From Saprospiraceae bacterium (GTDB taxonomy: Bacteria; Bacteroidota; Bacteroidia; Chitinophagales; Saprospiraceae): 64,000 bases of DNA. Within the stretch, counting starts at the first letter, position 1. Each line of letters begins with the position of its first letter. The position numbers and the translations under genes were made by a program. The notes beneath the pieces are model-generated. The model saw nothing but the letters and a program-made list of their open reading frames with translations, did not search any database and was not told the DNA's origin. The stretch spans positions 1 to 64,000 of the forward strand of contig JAGPCT010000006.1 of assembly GCA_018057925.1 (NCBI GenBank), written 5' to 3'. Positions 1 to 8,489 of the stretch are shown one piece after another.

Positions 1-114
1 ATTATATATAGATTCAACAAAAAACGCAAAATAAAATATTGAAATAAAACAATAAAAAAAGTTTTAACATTTCTAATATCTAAAATATTTATACCTTTAC
101 TCCGACTAGTTATT

Positions 115-1185
115 ATGTTAAAAATTTTAATTTCAATGCAGAAACATTTACTTGTAATTCTTTTCTTCCTTTTGAGCTCATTTGCCTTGCAAGCACAAGA
201 CATTCATTTTTCGCAGTTCTATGCATCACCGTTAAACCTTAATCCGGCGATGACAGGTGTCATGAACTGTACCGATCGACTCACTATGTCTTATAGAAAC
301 CAATGGGCAAGTGTATTAAAGAGCAATGCTTTTAACACTTTCACAGCATCTTATGACAGAAAAAACACGGTGGGTCGTTATGATTATTGGGGCTTCGGCT
401 TCAATTTTTGGGGTGACAGAGCAGGTGAATTAAGCTTTGCTACTATCTCGCCACAGATTTCTGGCAGCTACAGCAAGAGATTGGGCGGTAGCAGAAAATC
501 AGCACATTATCTATCCTTCGGTGTAATGGGTGGCGCATCCAACAGAAGTATTGACTTCCTTAGAGCTAAGTGGGGTCTTCAAGCAAAAGACGGTACATGG
601 ATTGCCAATGCACCTTCTCAGGAAAATGAAGCCACCTTCAATAACTCATTCTGGTTTGGTGAATTAGGTGCCGGTTTATTATGGTTCTCTGTCTTTGACG
701 AAGAATCCAGTTTTTATATGGGTGGTGCTTATAGTCATATCACACGACCTAACCAATCATTCCTAAACGAAGGCATTGACGTTCCCTTATACAGTAAGAT
801 AACCCTGCATGCAGGTGGTGACCTTGCTGTAACCGACCAGATTAGCTTAGTTCCGGGAATCGTAACTTTCTTTCAAGGTCCTTCTTTTCAGGTTAATGGA
901 GGAACTTCCCTACGTCTATGGTTGGACAAAAGTCGCTGGACTCGTCAAGCTATCCAGTTTGGCCTGTGGGCTCGTATATCTAATCACTGGCAGAAAGCCC
1001 TTGAAACAGATGCGATTATCTTATCTACCAGATTGGATTACAACCAATTCACGATCGGATTTAGTTATGACTTGAACGTATCGTCTTTGACTCCGGCAAG
1101 TAACTACAACGGAGCAGTTGAATTTTCATTGGGTTATCTAATCTGTGGACCTGAAAGAAGAGGCGTATATTGTCCTACTTTCTAA
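115..1185 (+). CDS. PorP/SprF family type IX secretion membrane protein
   Basis: Predicted outer-membrane protein of the PorP/SprF family, which works with the type IX secretion and gliding apparatus of Bacteroidota. The N-terminus is a signal peptide (hydrophobic run VILFFLLSSFALQA, cleavage before QDIHF). The mature protein opens with the family hallmark FSQFYASPLNLNPAMTG (about residues 32-48), followed by alternating aromatic-rich strands expected of a beta-barrel, and ends near the usual 300-350 residues. An in-frame ATG at 136 would give a shorter, more typical signal peptide (MQKHLLVIL), so the true start may be there. A possible -7 box TACCTTTA lies at 92-99. Family assignment is firm; the specific partner or substrate is not known. 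Seven T9SS cargo genes lie in the same window. Confidence 0.88.
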   Translation: MLKILISMQKHLLVILFFLLSSFALQAQDIHFSQFYASPLNLNPAMTGVMNCTDRLTMSYRNQWASVLKSNAFNTFTASYDRKNTVGRYDYWGFGFNFWGDRAGELSFATISPQISGSYSKRLGGSRKSAHYLSFGVMGGASNRSIDFLRAKWGLQAKDGTWIANAPSQENEATFNNSFWFGELGAGLLWFSVFDEESSFYMGGAYSHITRPNQSFLNEGIDVPLYSKITLHAGGDLAVTDQISLVPGIVTFFQGPSFQVNGGTSLRLWLDKSRWTRQAIQFGLWARISNHWQKALETDAIILSTRLDYNQFTIGFSYDLNVSSLTPASNYNGAVEFSLGYLICGPERRGVYCPTF

Positions 1186-1238
1186 TCAAGGTTAAAAACG
1201 GCGTGTACTCAAGTCACCCGTGTAACTAATAAGAAAAT

Positions 1239-1625
1239 ATGTTTAATTCAAAACAAAACGAAAAGCCAAGAGATGGTTTTTCTATTAATAGTCTGAGTGA
1301 AGGCTCGTCTGTTACCGGTAATCTTATTGCTGTATCAGACCTCCGAATTGATGGTACTGTAAATGGCAATATTGAGTGCAGTGAAAGAGTAATCATTGGT
1401 GAAACGGGTAAAGTAGAAGGTGATATCAAGTCCAAATCCGCCATCATCCAAGGGAAACTTAATGGAAGCTTAATGGTATCCGACAGCCTCGAAGTCCATT
1501 CCAAAGCATCGATACATGGCGATATTACAACTTCAAGACTTATTGTAGAAAATGGAGCTATTTTCAATGTTCAATGTAACATGATCGCCGGAAGCGTACA
1601 TCCAACAGACAAAAAATCAAAATAA
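1239..1625 (+). CDS. Bactofilin (polymer-forming cytoskeletal protein)
   Basis: Small cytosolic scaffold protein of the bactofilin family, which polymerises into filaments without nucleotide. After a short polar N-terminal tail (about 25 residues), the core shows the repeating beta-helix pattern of the family: GNLIAVSDLRIDGTVNGNI, then IIGETGKVEGDI, IIQGKLNGSL and ASIHGDI, with hydrophobic residues every second position and glycine turns. Length (128 aa) is normal. In Bacteroidota a bactofilin gene often sits just ahead of the ATP synthase operon; here it precedes the two small ATP-synthase-associated genes by 5 bp, so they are probably cotranscribed. Confidence 0.88.
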   Translation: MFNSKQNEKPRDGFSINSLSEGSSVTGNLIAVSDLRIDGTVNGNIECSERVIIGETGKVEGDIKSKSAIIQGKLNGSLMVSDSLEVHSKASIHGDITTSRLIVENGAIFNVQCNMIAGSVHPTDKKSK

Positions 1626-1630
1626 ATTCA

Positions 1631-1861
1631 TTGTCTTCCTCAAAGTTACCTGATCGGAAAAATTCAATGACCTATCTCCGTTATACAGGGATGGGATTCC
1701 AATTAATTGGTGTTATACTTGTAAGTTGCTATCTTGGCAACTACATTGATAATAGATGGAATCAAGGCAATCCGCGATACTGGACAGCGGGTTTAATGCT
1801 CATTCTTACACTTGGATACCTTTATAAAATCATACGCGACCTGACTAAAAATAACAACTAA
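1631..1861 (+). CDS. AtpZ/AtpI family small membrane protein
   Basis: Short two-helix membrane protein of the AtpZ/AtpI type, accessory to F-type ATP synthase (assembly or Mg2+/Ca2+ transport is proposed for the family). The pattern YTGMGFQLIGVILVSCYLGN, a charged IDNRW loop, and a second hydrophobic helix (YWTAGLMLILTLGYLY) is characteristic. The frame opens with TTG at 1631, 5 bp after the bactofilin stop; an in-frame ATG at 1667 would leave only about three residues before the first helix, shorter than usual, so I favour the TTG. The gene is followed 4 bp later by another membrane protein. No ATP synthase subunit gene follows, which is odd. Confidence 0.72.
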   Translation: MSSSKLPDRKNSMTYLRYTGMGFQLIGVILVSCYLGNYIDNRWNQGNPRYWTAGLMLILTLGYLYKIIRDLTKNNN

Positions 1862-1865
1862 CTCC

Positions 1866-2258
1866 ATGCCTACTAAGAAGTTTATCATAAAATTGTTGAT
1901 CTATGCTACCCTTGCTTTGGTAGTGCATTTTAGTTGTATATATTTTTTGGAATTGACTCAATTTGCTACATTCTCCCTGATATCCATCGTCTTTTTTATT
2001 GTATTGAGTATTATGTTTTACATCTGGGGGGATATTGCTTCACGTAGCAGAAATATTTATCTCTTTAGTAATATCATTATTGTCACCCTAATAACCAAGA
2101 TGATATTAAGCGCTGTCTTAGTTATGGGATATTATTACAAAGAACAACCTCCCACCAATTTTTTCATTCTTCCTTTTTTTGCACACTACACAATTTTCAC
2201 CTTATTTATTCTTGATTTTATGACCAAGCAAGCCAAGCATAAGATAGATGTAAGTTAA
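1866..2258 (+). CDS. Four-helix membrane protein, AtpI-like position
   Basis: 130-residue integral membrane protein with four predicted transmembrane segments (about residues 8-27, 34-53, 66-88 and 102-120) separated by short polar loops; no enzymatic motif. It lies 4 bp after the AtpZ-like gene. In related genomes a protein of this size and topology occupies the same place, between AtpZ and ATP synthase subunit a, and is called AtpI-like or hypothetical; the assignment is by position and topology only. A small inverted repeat (2259-2274) directly follows the stop and could end the transcript. Confidence 0.6.
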   Translation: MPTKKFIIKLLIYATLALVVHFSCIYFLELTQFATFSLISIVFFIVLSIMFYIWGDIASRSRNIYLFSNIIIVTLITKMILSAVLVMGYYYKEQPPTNFFILPFFAHYTIFTLFILDFMTKQAKHKIDVS

Positions 2259-2274
2259 ACTAACGACCGTTAGT
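2259..2274 (+). terminator. Possible hairpin after the AtpI-like gene
   Basis: Perfect 7-bp inverted repeat ACTAACG-AC-CGTTAGT beginning at the base after the stop codon. The loop is tight and the downstream sequence ATTTGG is only weakly T-rich, so termination is a guess. Confidence 0.25.
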
Positions 2275-2458
2275 ATTTGGTTGCCCAATATTTTTGTATT
2301 AAACCCGTATTTACTTTCCGTTTCAATAAATATACAAAAACACGCAGAATCCATTCTCTCGAAAGCACAATAGATTCTTAAGAGTTAACATATTATAAAA
2401 ACATTTATAAATAAAAACTGAATCTGATGAACTGTATTTTTTCTAAATTCGCAGCTGT

Positions 2459-5400
2459 ATGAGACTCTCACGATTAGAAGTTAAAGGTTTTAAAAGCTTT
2501 GCCAATGAGACCGTAATTCATTTTAACGAGAATGTTACCGGCATTGTTGGGCCGAATGGCAGTGGCAAATCAAATATTGTTGATGCCATACGCTGGGTAT
2601 TAGGAGAACAAAAGAGTACGGAATTGAGATTGGACAAAATGTCAAGTGTCATTTTCAACGGTACTAAAATAAAGAAGCCGGCGGGAATGGCTCAGGTTTC
2701 CCTCATTTTTGAAAATAGTAAAAATATCCTTCCTGTTGATTTCAATGAAGTAAAGGTCACCCGGATTTTATACCAATCAGGTGAAAGTGAATACCGACTC
2801 AACAACGTCACTTGCCGCCTGAAAGATATAAACAACCTATTCACCGATACCGGTGTAGGTAGCAATACTTATGCGATTATAGGGTTTGGCATGGTAGAAG
2901 ACTTGCTCAATAATAAAGACAATTATCGGCGTATGATGATTGAGCAAGCAGCCGGCATATCCATATTTAAGGCACGTAAAAAGGAAACTTTAGCCAAATT
3001 ACAAATCACCATGGATGATCTCACCAGAGTCGATGACCTCCTCGCTGAGATTGAATCCAATATGAATTCTCTTAAAAAGCAAGCGAGACGGGCAGAAAAG
3101 TTTCTCGAATTAAAAAATAAACACAAAGACAATGCATGGATAATATTTCATGCGCAACAAATAAAGGTCAGAAACCTCATCCTATCTTTTGATGAAAAAC
3201 TCCAGGAAGGAAAACTTGCCGCTGAGTTGAAAGAAATGGAAATCCACAAAGCAGAATCCGACCTGGAGATAAATAAAAATGAATTGCTAAAAAAAGAAAT
3301 ATCGCTATCAGAGTTTCAAAAAAAGGCAAATCACATTCTGGATGAGCAAAAGTCGCTCGAAAAGAAGCTGGAAATGACTATTCAGCGTATATCATTTGTC
3401 AAGAGCAAGGCACAACAAGCCCTGGACGATATAGAAAGGCTAAAATCCAACCTTAGTGAGATAAGCGATCAACGTGCTTCTATTAACAATAGGATTCCTG
3501 ATATCGAAACGACAATGGCTTCGTTACTTGAAAATCAAGCTGTACAACAATCTATTTTTGATACGATTAAAGCCGAAATAAATAATATTGAGTCTAATAC
3601 CAAGCCCATGTTGGAACAGTATGATGCTCAAAACGCCAAATTGTTTGCGCTGGAAAAAGAAAATGCCATTGCCCAAGCTCAATTGACAGCGATGCAAGGC
3701 GACATCGGAAGGTTCAAAAATCAGGCAACAGCCTTGATTGAACAACACAAAACCATTCTTACCCAACAAGATGAATACCAGATTAAATCCAATCAATATG
3801 AGCAACAAATTGCTGTTTTAAAATCAGAAATTGATGCTCACAACCTTCAATTACAAGAGGTAAAATCTAATAGAGAACAAGTTTTTCAAAACAAAAAAGA
3901 TTTAGAAAGGCAAATCGACCAATCCACCCATGAAATAAAATTACTTAAATCCCTCATCGACAATCAAGAAGGATTTCCGGAGGCTGTCAAACACCTCACT
4001 TCACAACAAAAAAGTAAGGAACTAAACTTAGTCGCCGACCTAATCAATTGTGATGAAAAATATAGAACATCCTTAGAAAACTACCTACAACCATATTTAG
4101 CGCATATTGTCGTCCAGGACTATCCCGAAGCCCTTCATTACATAGACCAACTTTCTTCAAGCCAGAAAGGAAAAGCCGGCTTTATCATTCTGGATGCTTA
4201 TCAGGAAAAAATGGATTCACCCATAGCAATTGATGATGCCATTCCTCTTTCAGCCATCATAGAATGCCATCCAATGTACAAAAAGCTCTTTGACAAGCTA
4301 TTGCACAAAGCGTACATAGTCGATGATTTAAATGAATACCACATACAATTGTTGAAAAACAATCAAGATTTCAGCTTTGTCTCAGCGGATGGAAGCATTA
4401 TTGCATCTTTAGGATTAACATCGGGTGGCTCAATAGGGCTCATAGAAGGAAATATCTTAGGAAGAAAATTAAGATTAGAAACGTTGGAGAAAAATCTTAT
4501 TCAGCTCAAACATACGGACAGCAATTGCTACATCCAACTTGCAGAACTGGATGATACCATCAAACTACTTCATTCTATCAATAAAACGCCTCAGTTAGAA
4601 ACCCTTGTAAAGCAAAATCAACAGACTAAGGACAGTCTAATCCAATTTAAAGTCAAATCTGAACATTTTCAACTTCAATTGGAAAAACTTACTTTAGATG
4701 AAGCCAATCTTAAACAAAAAATAGACCATTTCTATGCGACCATACAAAACAATGTACAACCCATAGCAGAAATTAAATCTGAATTGGAATCACTCAACAC
4801 CATTGTTAACAACAATAAAGAAGCTCTGAAGTCGAAGGCTACCACGCTCAATGAAGCCACTCAGCAAATGAATAATATCAAATTGGATATTATTCGGCTG
4901 GAAGGGCAGAAAACCGGTTTATTGCGAGAACTAAACCTGCTCGACAAACAAGCAGACTCTTTCATCGAACAGGAAAAACTACTGCAGGCAACTCAAAGCA
5001 TGAGCCTTCTTGAAATTGCAGCTCTCGAAAGTCAATTTGGAGAAACCGAAAATGCAATTATTACCGTTGCAGATCAATTTAAAAAATCCCAATCAGAATT
5101 AACTGAAGTAGAAAGGTTATACTTCTCCGAGAAAAAGAATATCAATGAAATCGAACAATCTATCAAATTACTCCAAAAAAATCTAACCAACATTCAGACC
5201 ATTACCAATGAGTGGAAAGACAAATGGAATGCATCTAACTATGAATTAAAACGAATAGAAGATAACTTTGAAATAGAATTTGGCGCTATAGACCAATCCG
5301 TAATGACAATACCTGAGATTCCGGAAGAATTGGGTATCACTGAACTGGAACAGCAAAATATCAAAATAAAAAATGCCATCCTCCAATTCGGTGAAATTAA

Positions 5401-6016
5401 TCCTTTGGCGATGGAGGCTTTTCAAGAAATAAAATCTCGTTTTGAAACCATCGTCACTCAAAAAAATGACATATTGGATTCAAAAGACAAGCTCACTCAA
5501 ACGTTGAATGAATTGGAAAATTCATCTACATCCAAATATCTCGCTGCATTCGAAAAAGTCAGAGATAACTTCAAAATGGTCTTTAGAAGTCTCTTTACAG
5601 ATGATGATGACTGCGACCTTATCATTACCAATCCAGGGAATCCACTCGACTCGGATATCGGTATTATAGCAAAGCCCAAAGGTAAGCGACCTCAAAGCCT
5701 CAGCCAATTGTCAGGTGGTGAAAAAACTCTTACCGCCATTGCCTTTCTATTTGCTTTATATCTTCTTAAGCCTGCGCCATTCTGCATCTTCGACGAATTA
5801 GACGCCCCACTTGATGATACCAACGTTGAAAAGTTAAATAAAATTATCCGAAAATTCTCCAATGAATCACAGTTTATTATCATCACCCACAACAAGTCAA
5901 CCATGGCGGCAGTTGACGTCATGTACGGCGTTTATATGGAACATCAAGGGATAAGCGGTCTTAGTAAGGTTGACTTTAGGTCGTTTGAACACAATTTAGT
6001 TTTAGAAAAAATATAG
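2459..6016 (+). CDS. smc: Chromosome segregation ATPase SMC
   Basis: Structural maintenance of chromosomes protein, the coiled-coil ATPase of the condensin-like complex that compacts and segregates DNA. All parts are present: Walker A GPNGSGKSN (residues 31-39), N-terminal coiled coil (about 170-500), hinge domain starting near GFPEAVKHL (about 504-660) with the conserved GLTSGGSIGL, C-terminal coiled coil (about 665-1000), ABC signature LSGGEKTLTA (about 1083) and Walker B FCIFDELDAP (about 1106). Length 1185 aa is typical. The start ATG follows a TAAATTCG element (2444-2451) by only 7 nt, suggesting a very short leader. No scpA/scpB gene is adjacent. Confidence 0.97.
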   Translation: MRLSRLEVKGFKSFANETVIHFNENVTGIVGPNGSGKSNIVDAIRWVLGEQKSTELRLDKMSSVIFNGTKIKKPAGMAQVSLIFENSKNILPVDFNEVKVTRILYQSGESEYRLNNVTCRLKDINNLFTDTGVGSNTYAIIGFGMVEDLLNNKDNYRRMMIEQAAGISIFKARKKETLAKLQITMDDLTRVDDLLAEIESNMNSLKKQARRAEKFLELKNKHKDNAWIIFHAQQIKVRNLILSFDEKLQEGKLAAELKEMEIHKAESDLEINKNELLKKEISLSEFQKKANHILDEQKSLEKKLEMTIQRISFVKSKAQQALDDIERLKSNLSEISDQRASINNRIPDIETTMASLLENQAVQQSIFDTIKAEINNIESNTKPMLEQYDAQNAKLFALEKENAIAQAQLTAMQGDIGRFKNQATALIEQHKTILTQQDEYQIKSNQYEQQIAVLKSEIDAHNLQLQEVKSNREQVFQNKKDLERQIDQSTHEIKLLKSLIDNQEGFPEAVKHLTSQQKSKELNLVADLINCDEKYRTSLENYLQPYLAHIVVQDYPEALHYIDQLSSSQKGKAGFIILDAYQEKMDSPIAIDDAIPLSAIIECHPMYKKLFDKLLHKAYIVDDLNEYHIQLLKNNQDFSFVSADGSIIASLGLTSGGSIGLIEGNILGRKLRLETLEKNLIQLKHTDSNCYIQLAELDDTIKLLHSINKTPQLETLVKQNQQTKDSLIQFKVKSEHFQLQLEKLTLDEANLKQKIDHFYATIQNNVQPIAEIKSELESLNTIVNNNKEALKSKATTLNEATQQMNNIKLDIIRLEGQKTGLLRELNLLDKQADSFIEQEKLLQATQSMSLLEIAALESQFGETENAIITVADQFKKSQSELTEVERLYFSEKKNINEIEQSIKLLQKNLTNIQTITNEWKDKWNASNYELKRIEDNFEIEFGAIDQSVMTIPEIPEELGITELEQQNIKIKNAILQFGEINPLAMEAFQEIKSRFETIVTQKNDILDSKDKLTQTLNELENSSTSKYLAAFEKVRDNFKMVFRSLFTDDDDCDLIITNPGNPLDSDIGIIAKPKGKRPQSLSQLSGGEKTLTAIAFLFALYLLKPAPFCIFDELDAPLDDTNVEKLNKIIRKFSNESQFIIITHNKSTMAAVDVMYGVYMEHQGISGLSKVDFRSFEHNLVLEKI

Positions 6017-6052
6017 CTTTCTATCTTATAACCGAAATTGAATAAAAAACTT

Positions 6053-6060
6053 TAAGTTTG
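6053..6060 (+). promoter_or_regulatory. -7 box TAAGTTTG before the ACP gene
   Basis: Exact match to the Bacteroidota sigma-ABfr -7 consensus TAnnTTTG, ending 24 bp before the ACP start codon. No clear -33 TTTG at the usual 19-20 bp spacing. It would give the ACP-KS-CLF-xseAB group its own promoter, separate from smc. Confidence 0.5.
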
Positions 6061-6084
6061 CAAGGTTAACATCAACAAAATTCC

Positions 6085-6345
6085 ATGGAACAGCTCATTA
6101 ATACATTAAAATCCGAAATAATCGAAGCCCTCAATCTACCGGATATGGTTCCGGAAGATATAGATACCAATGCACCACTTTTCGGTACCGGACTTGGCTT
6201 AGACAGTATTGATTCCTTGGAATTGATGGTTCTTTTAGAAAGAAACTACGGTATTCGTATTGAAGACCCGCGTGAAGGTCGTCGCATCCTTGAAAGTGTC
6301 AAATCCATGGCTGAATATATTGAATCACACAGAGAACAACTTTAA
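6085..6345 (+). CDS. Acyl carrier protein (specialised)
   Basis: 86-residue carrier protein. The phosphopantetheine attachment motif is LGLDSIDSLE with Ser41 as the modified residue, and the four-helix ACP pattern is intact. It is less acidic around helix II than housekeeping AcpP and carries an extra loop (IEDPREGRRILESV), as in ACPs dedicated to aryl polyene, resorcinol or other type II pathways. The gene ends 1 bp before the start of a ketosynthase, so the two are translationally close and probably form a functional pair. Whether it also serves as general fatty-acid ACP cannot be told; no other acpP occurs in the window, even next to fabF. Confidence 0.88.
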   Translation: MEQLINTLKSEIIEALNLPDMVPEDIDTNAPLFGTGLGLDSIDSLELMVLLERNYGIRIEDPREGRRILESVKSMAEYIESHREQL

Positions 6346-7554
6346 ATGTATGACGAAAACAAGGAGGTTTGGATAACCGGAATGGGTATCGTTTCAGCCC
6401 TTGGCACTAATCCCAATGCATGTTTCACCCAATTACATTCCGCTATAAGTCCATTACGCCCTCTCCTCCTACATGAATCAATCCATTCAGAACATTATAT
6501 CGGTGGCGCTGTACCCTTATCGGATACGGAAATAAGACAATCCACTAATACACACCATCATGCATATAACAGAACTACACTATTAGCACTTATAGCTTCA
6601 CAGCAAGCGCTGGATAGTGCCGGTATTGAAGATTCTACACGCGATATTATCAGTGTCAATGCCACAACAGTAGGTGGCATGCCCTTGACAGAAAAATATT
6701 TCGATGCTATTATTACCGGAAAGTATCAGGTCAATACCGATTTTATAAACGAAATGGATTGTGGTTCTTTAAGTAGAGTTATCAGGAGGCAACACAACCT
6801 GAACCGGATGCACTTCATGATTAGTACAGCATGCTCTTCGGGAAGCAATGCTATAATGTTTGGTGCAAGGCTTATCCAAGCAGGTAAGTCAAGTATTGTC
6901 TTAGCAGGTGGCAGCGACTCCATCAGCAAATTTGTATTAAACGGTTTTCTCTCTTTGAAAAATGTTGACAAAAATATGTGCCGACCATTTGACAGGGATC
7001 GATTTGGGTTAAATTTAGGAGAAGGCTCTGCTTACTTGGTACTAGAAGAAAAAACACACGCACAGAAACGCTATAAAACTCCATTGGCCATCCTGTCAGG
7101 TTATGGCAACATCAATGAGAACTTCCACATCACGGGATCTTCTCCAGATGGTCAGGGAGCAATGAATGCAATGAATTTAGCAATACAAAAAGCAGCTTTA
7201 TGCCCGGAACAAATCGACTTTATACATACACATGGCACAAGCACGCTGGACAATGATTTGGCTGAATCTATAGCCATCAAATCCATATTTGGTTCATCTA
7301 TACGCTTCGGATCAAGTAAATCATACACGGGCCACACACTTGCTGCTTCCGGTTGCATTTCATCCGTCCTGACCATAGGCATGATGCAAAAGGGATTTAT
7401 ATTTCCCACATTGGGCTTTTTAAACCCCATCGAAGAAACCGGAATGAAACCTGTGTCAAAAGTGCAAGAAAATGTACACCTAAAGCATTGTCTCGTCAAT
7501 TCGTTTGGTTTTGGTGGAAACAATACTTCCCTCATCTTCTCAAAGCCGGACTAA
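6346..7554 (+). CDS. Beta-ketoacyl-ACP synthase (KAS II-like, specialised)
   Basis: Condensing enzyme of the FabF-like thiolase fold that extends an ACP-bound acyl chain with malonyl-ACP. The catalytic triad is complete: Cys163 in TACSSG, His296 in HTHGTST and His330 in KSYTGH, with the glycine-rich C-terminal motif NSFGFGGNN. At 402 aa it is slightly shorter than FabF, and it differs clearly from the housekeeping FabF encoded at 18653-19900. It lies directly after the ACP gene, and its TAA overlaps the ATG of the next gene (TAATG), a tight coupling. The company (ACP, chain-length-factor-like protein) suggests a secondary type II pathway, such as aryl polyene or resorcinol-type lipid, but no tailoring genes are present. 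Confidence 0.88.
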   Translation: MYDENKEVWITGMGIVSALGTNPNACFTQLHSAISPLRPLLLHESIHSEHYIGGAVPLSDTEIRQSTNTHHHAYNRTTLLALIASQQALDSAGIEDSTRDIISVNATTVGGMPLTEKYFDAIITGKYQVNTDFINEMDCGSLSRVIRRQHNLNRMHFMISTACSSGSNAIMFGARLIQAGKSSIVLAGGSDSISKFVLNGFLSLKNVDKNMCRPFDRDRFGLNLGEGSAYLVLEEKTHAQKRYKTPLAILSGYGNINENFHITGSSPDGQGAMNAMNLAIQKAALCPEQIDFIHTHGTSTLDNDLAESIAIKSIFGSSIRFGSSKSYTGHTLAASGCISSVLTIGMMQKGFIFPTLGFLNPIEETGMKPVSKVQENVHLKHCLVNSFGFGGNNTSLIFSKPD

Positions 7555-8489
7555 TGTATATATCCAAATTCAACTATATATTGCCGGAATTACGGGCAGA
7601 GAAAGGCTATCTGAACATGAACAAAATAACCGTCCAGGAGCATTTGGAGAAAAATGAAATACGTAGATTTGATAGATTAATAGTCAATGCCATGGGATGC
7701 GCTCTAAACATAGCTTTTGGAGAAAGCAATCTCGCCGGGATAATAACAGGTACAGGCAGAGGATGTATTTCAAAGTTAGAACAATTTCTGGCAGATATGA
7801 ATACCTATTCTGAAAGTGCCCTTAATCCTTCTGTCTTTATCCAATCCACCAACAATATAATTGGTGGATTAATAGCTCAAAAACTAAAACTAACTACTTA
7901 CAATACAACCTTTGTCAATCAGGGTTTAACCGTGTTAAATGTACTTACCGATGTAGAAATGAAGACACTGGAGGATTCGAACAAAAAAATATTATTTGGA
8001 TTTTTCGACGAAAACACCCATTTTAACCAATTAATCCATAGTCAATCAAGCTTCCTCCAATCTCAAGATGGCAATCCAATAATCTATGGAGAGGGAATCA
8101 GCTTTTTCATCGCATCTCAAAGCCCCAAAAATGCCATAGCCAAAATCGAATCTTTTGAATATTTTCCAACCAACCAGTATATCAGTGCGCCATTTGAAGT
8201 TGGCGTATATTTAGATATCAACAATATAGAACATCCTTGTGTGTTTTATGTCGGCTATAATAATGAATATGAAAAAGAAAGATATTATCTCAATATTGTT
8301 CGGTTTGCGACAAAAATGAATATTCCGCTTATTGCATATAAAGAAAGAACCGGAGATTTTGACACATCTGCAGGAGTTGCAATAGCTTTGGCATTGGAAC
8401 AAATGACTCAAGAGAATCTTAAAAATATTTATATATTTAACCATTACAAAAAACAATCTCCAATGGCAATAAAACTCGTTAAATCATAA
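7554..8489 (+). CDS. Ketosynthase-like chain length factor (catalytically dead)
   Basis: 311-residue protein with weak similarity to the N-terminal ketosynthase fold of beta-ketoacyl synthase chain-length factors. At the place of the nucleophile loop there is NTTFVNQGLTVLN, with no cysteine, and the HGTST and KSxxGH motifs are missing, so it cannot condense by itself; a partner or scaffold role with the upstream ketosynthase is inferred. The ATG overlaps the previous stop (TAATG), and the next gene overlaps in the same manner. The open frame extends upstream to 7353 but that part lies inside the ketosynthase gene. The family call is moderately sure, the function is not known. Confidence 0.62.
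   Translation: MYISKFNYILPELRAEKGYLNMNKITVQEHLEKNEIRRFDRLIVNAMGCALNIAFGESNLAGIITGTGRGCISKLEQFLADMNTYSESALNPSVFIQSTNNIIGGLIAQKLKLTTYNTTFVNQGLTVLNVLTDVEMKTLEDSNKKILFGFFDENTHFNQLIHSQSSFLQSQDGNPIIYGEGISFFIASQSPKNAIAKIESFEYFPTNQYISAPFEVGVYLDINNIEHPCVFYVGYNNEYEKERYYLNIVRFATKMNIPLIAYKERTGDFDTSAGVAIALALEQMTQENLKNIYIFNHYKKQSPMAIKLVKS

Noticed and set aside
7152..7535. 127-codon antisense open frame in the ketosynthase gene
   Set aside because: Shadow of the catalytic region with no recognisable features.
7353..7553. N-terminal extension of the chain-length-factor-like gene
   Set aside because: It lies inside the ketosynthase gene in another frame and encodes basic, low-complexity sequence; the TAATG overlap at 7554 is the natural start.
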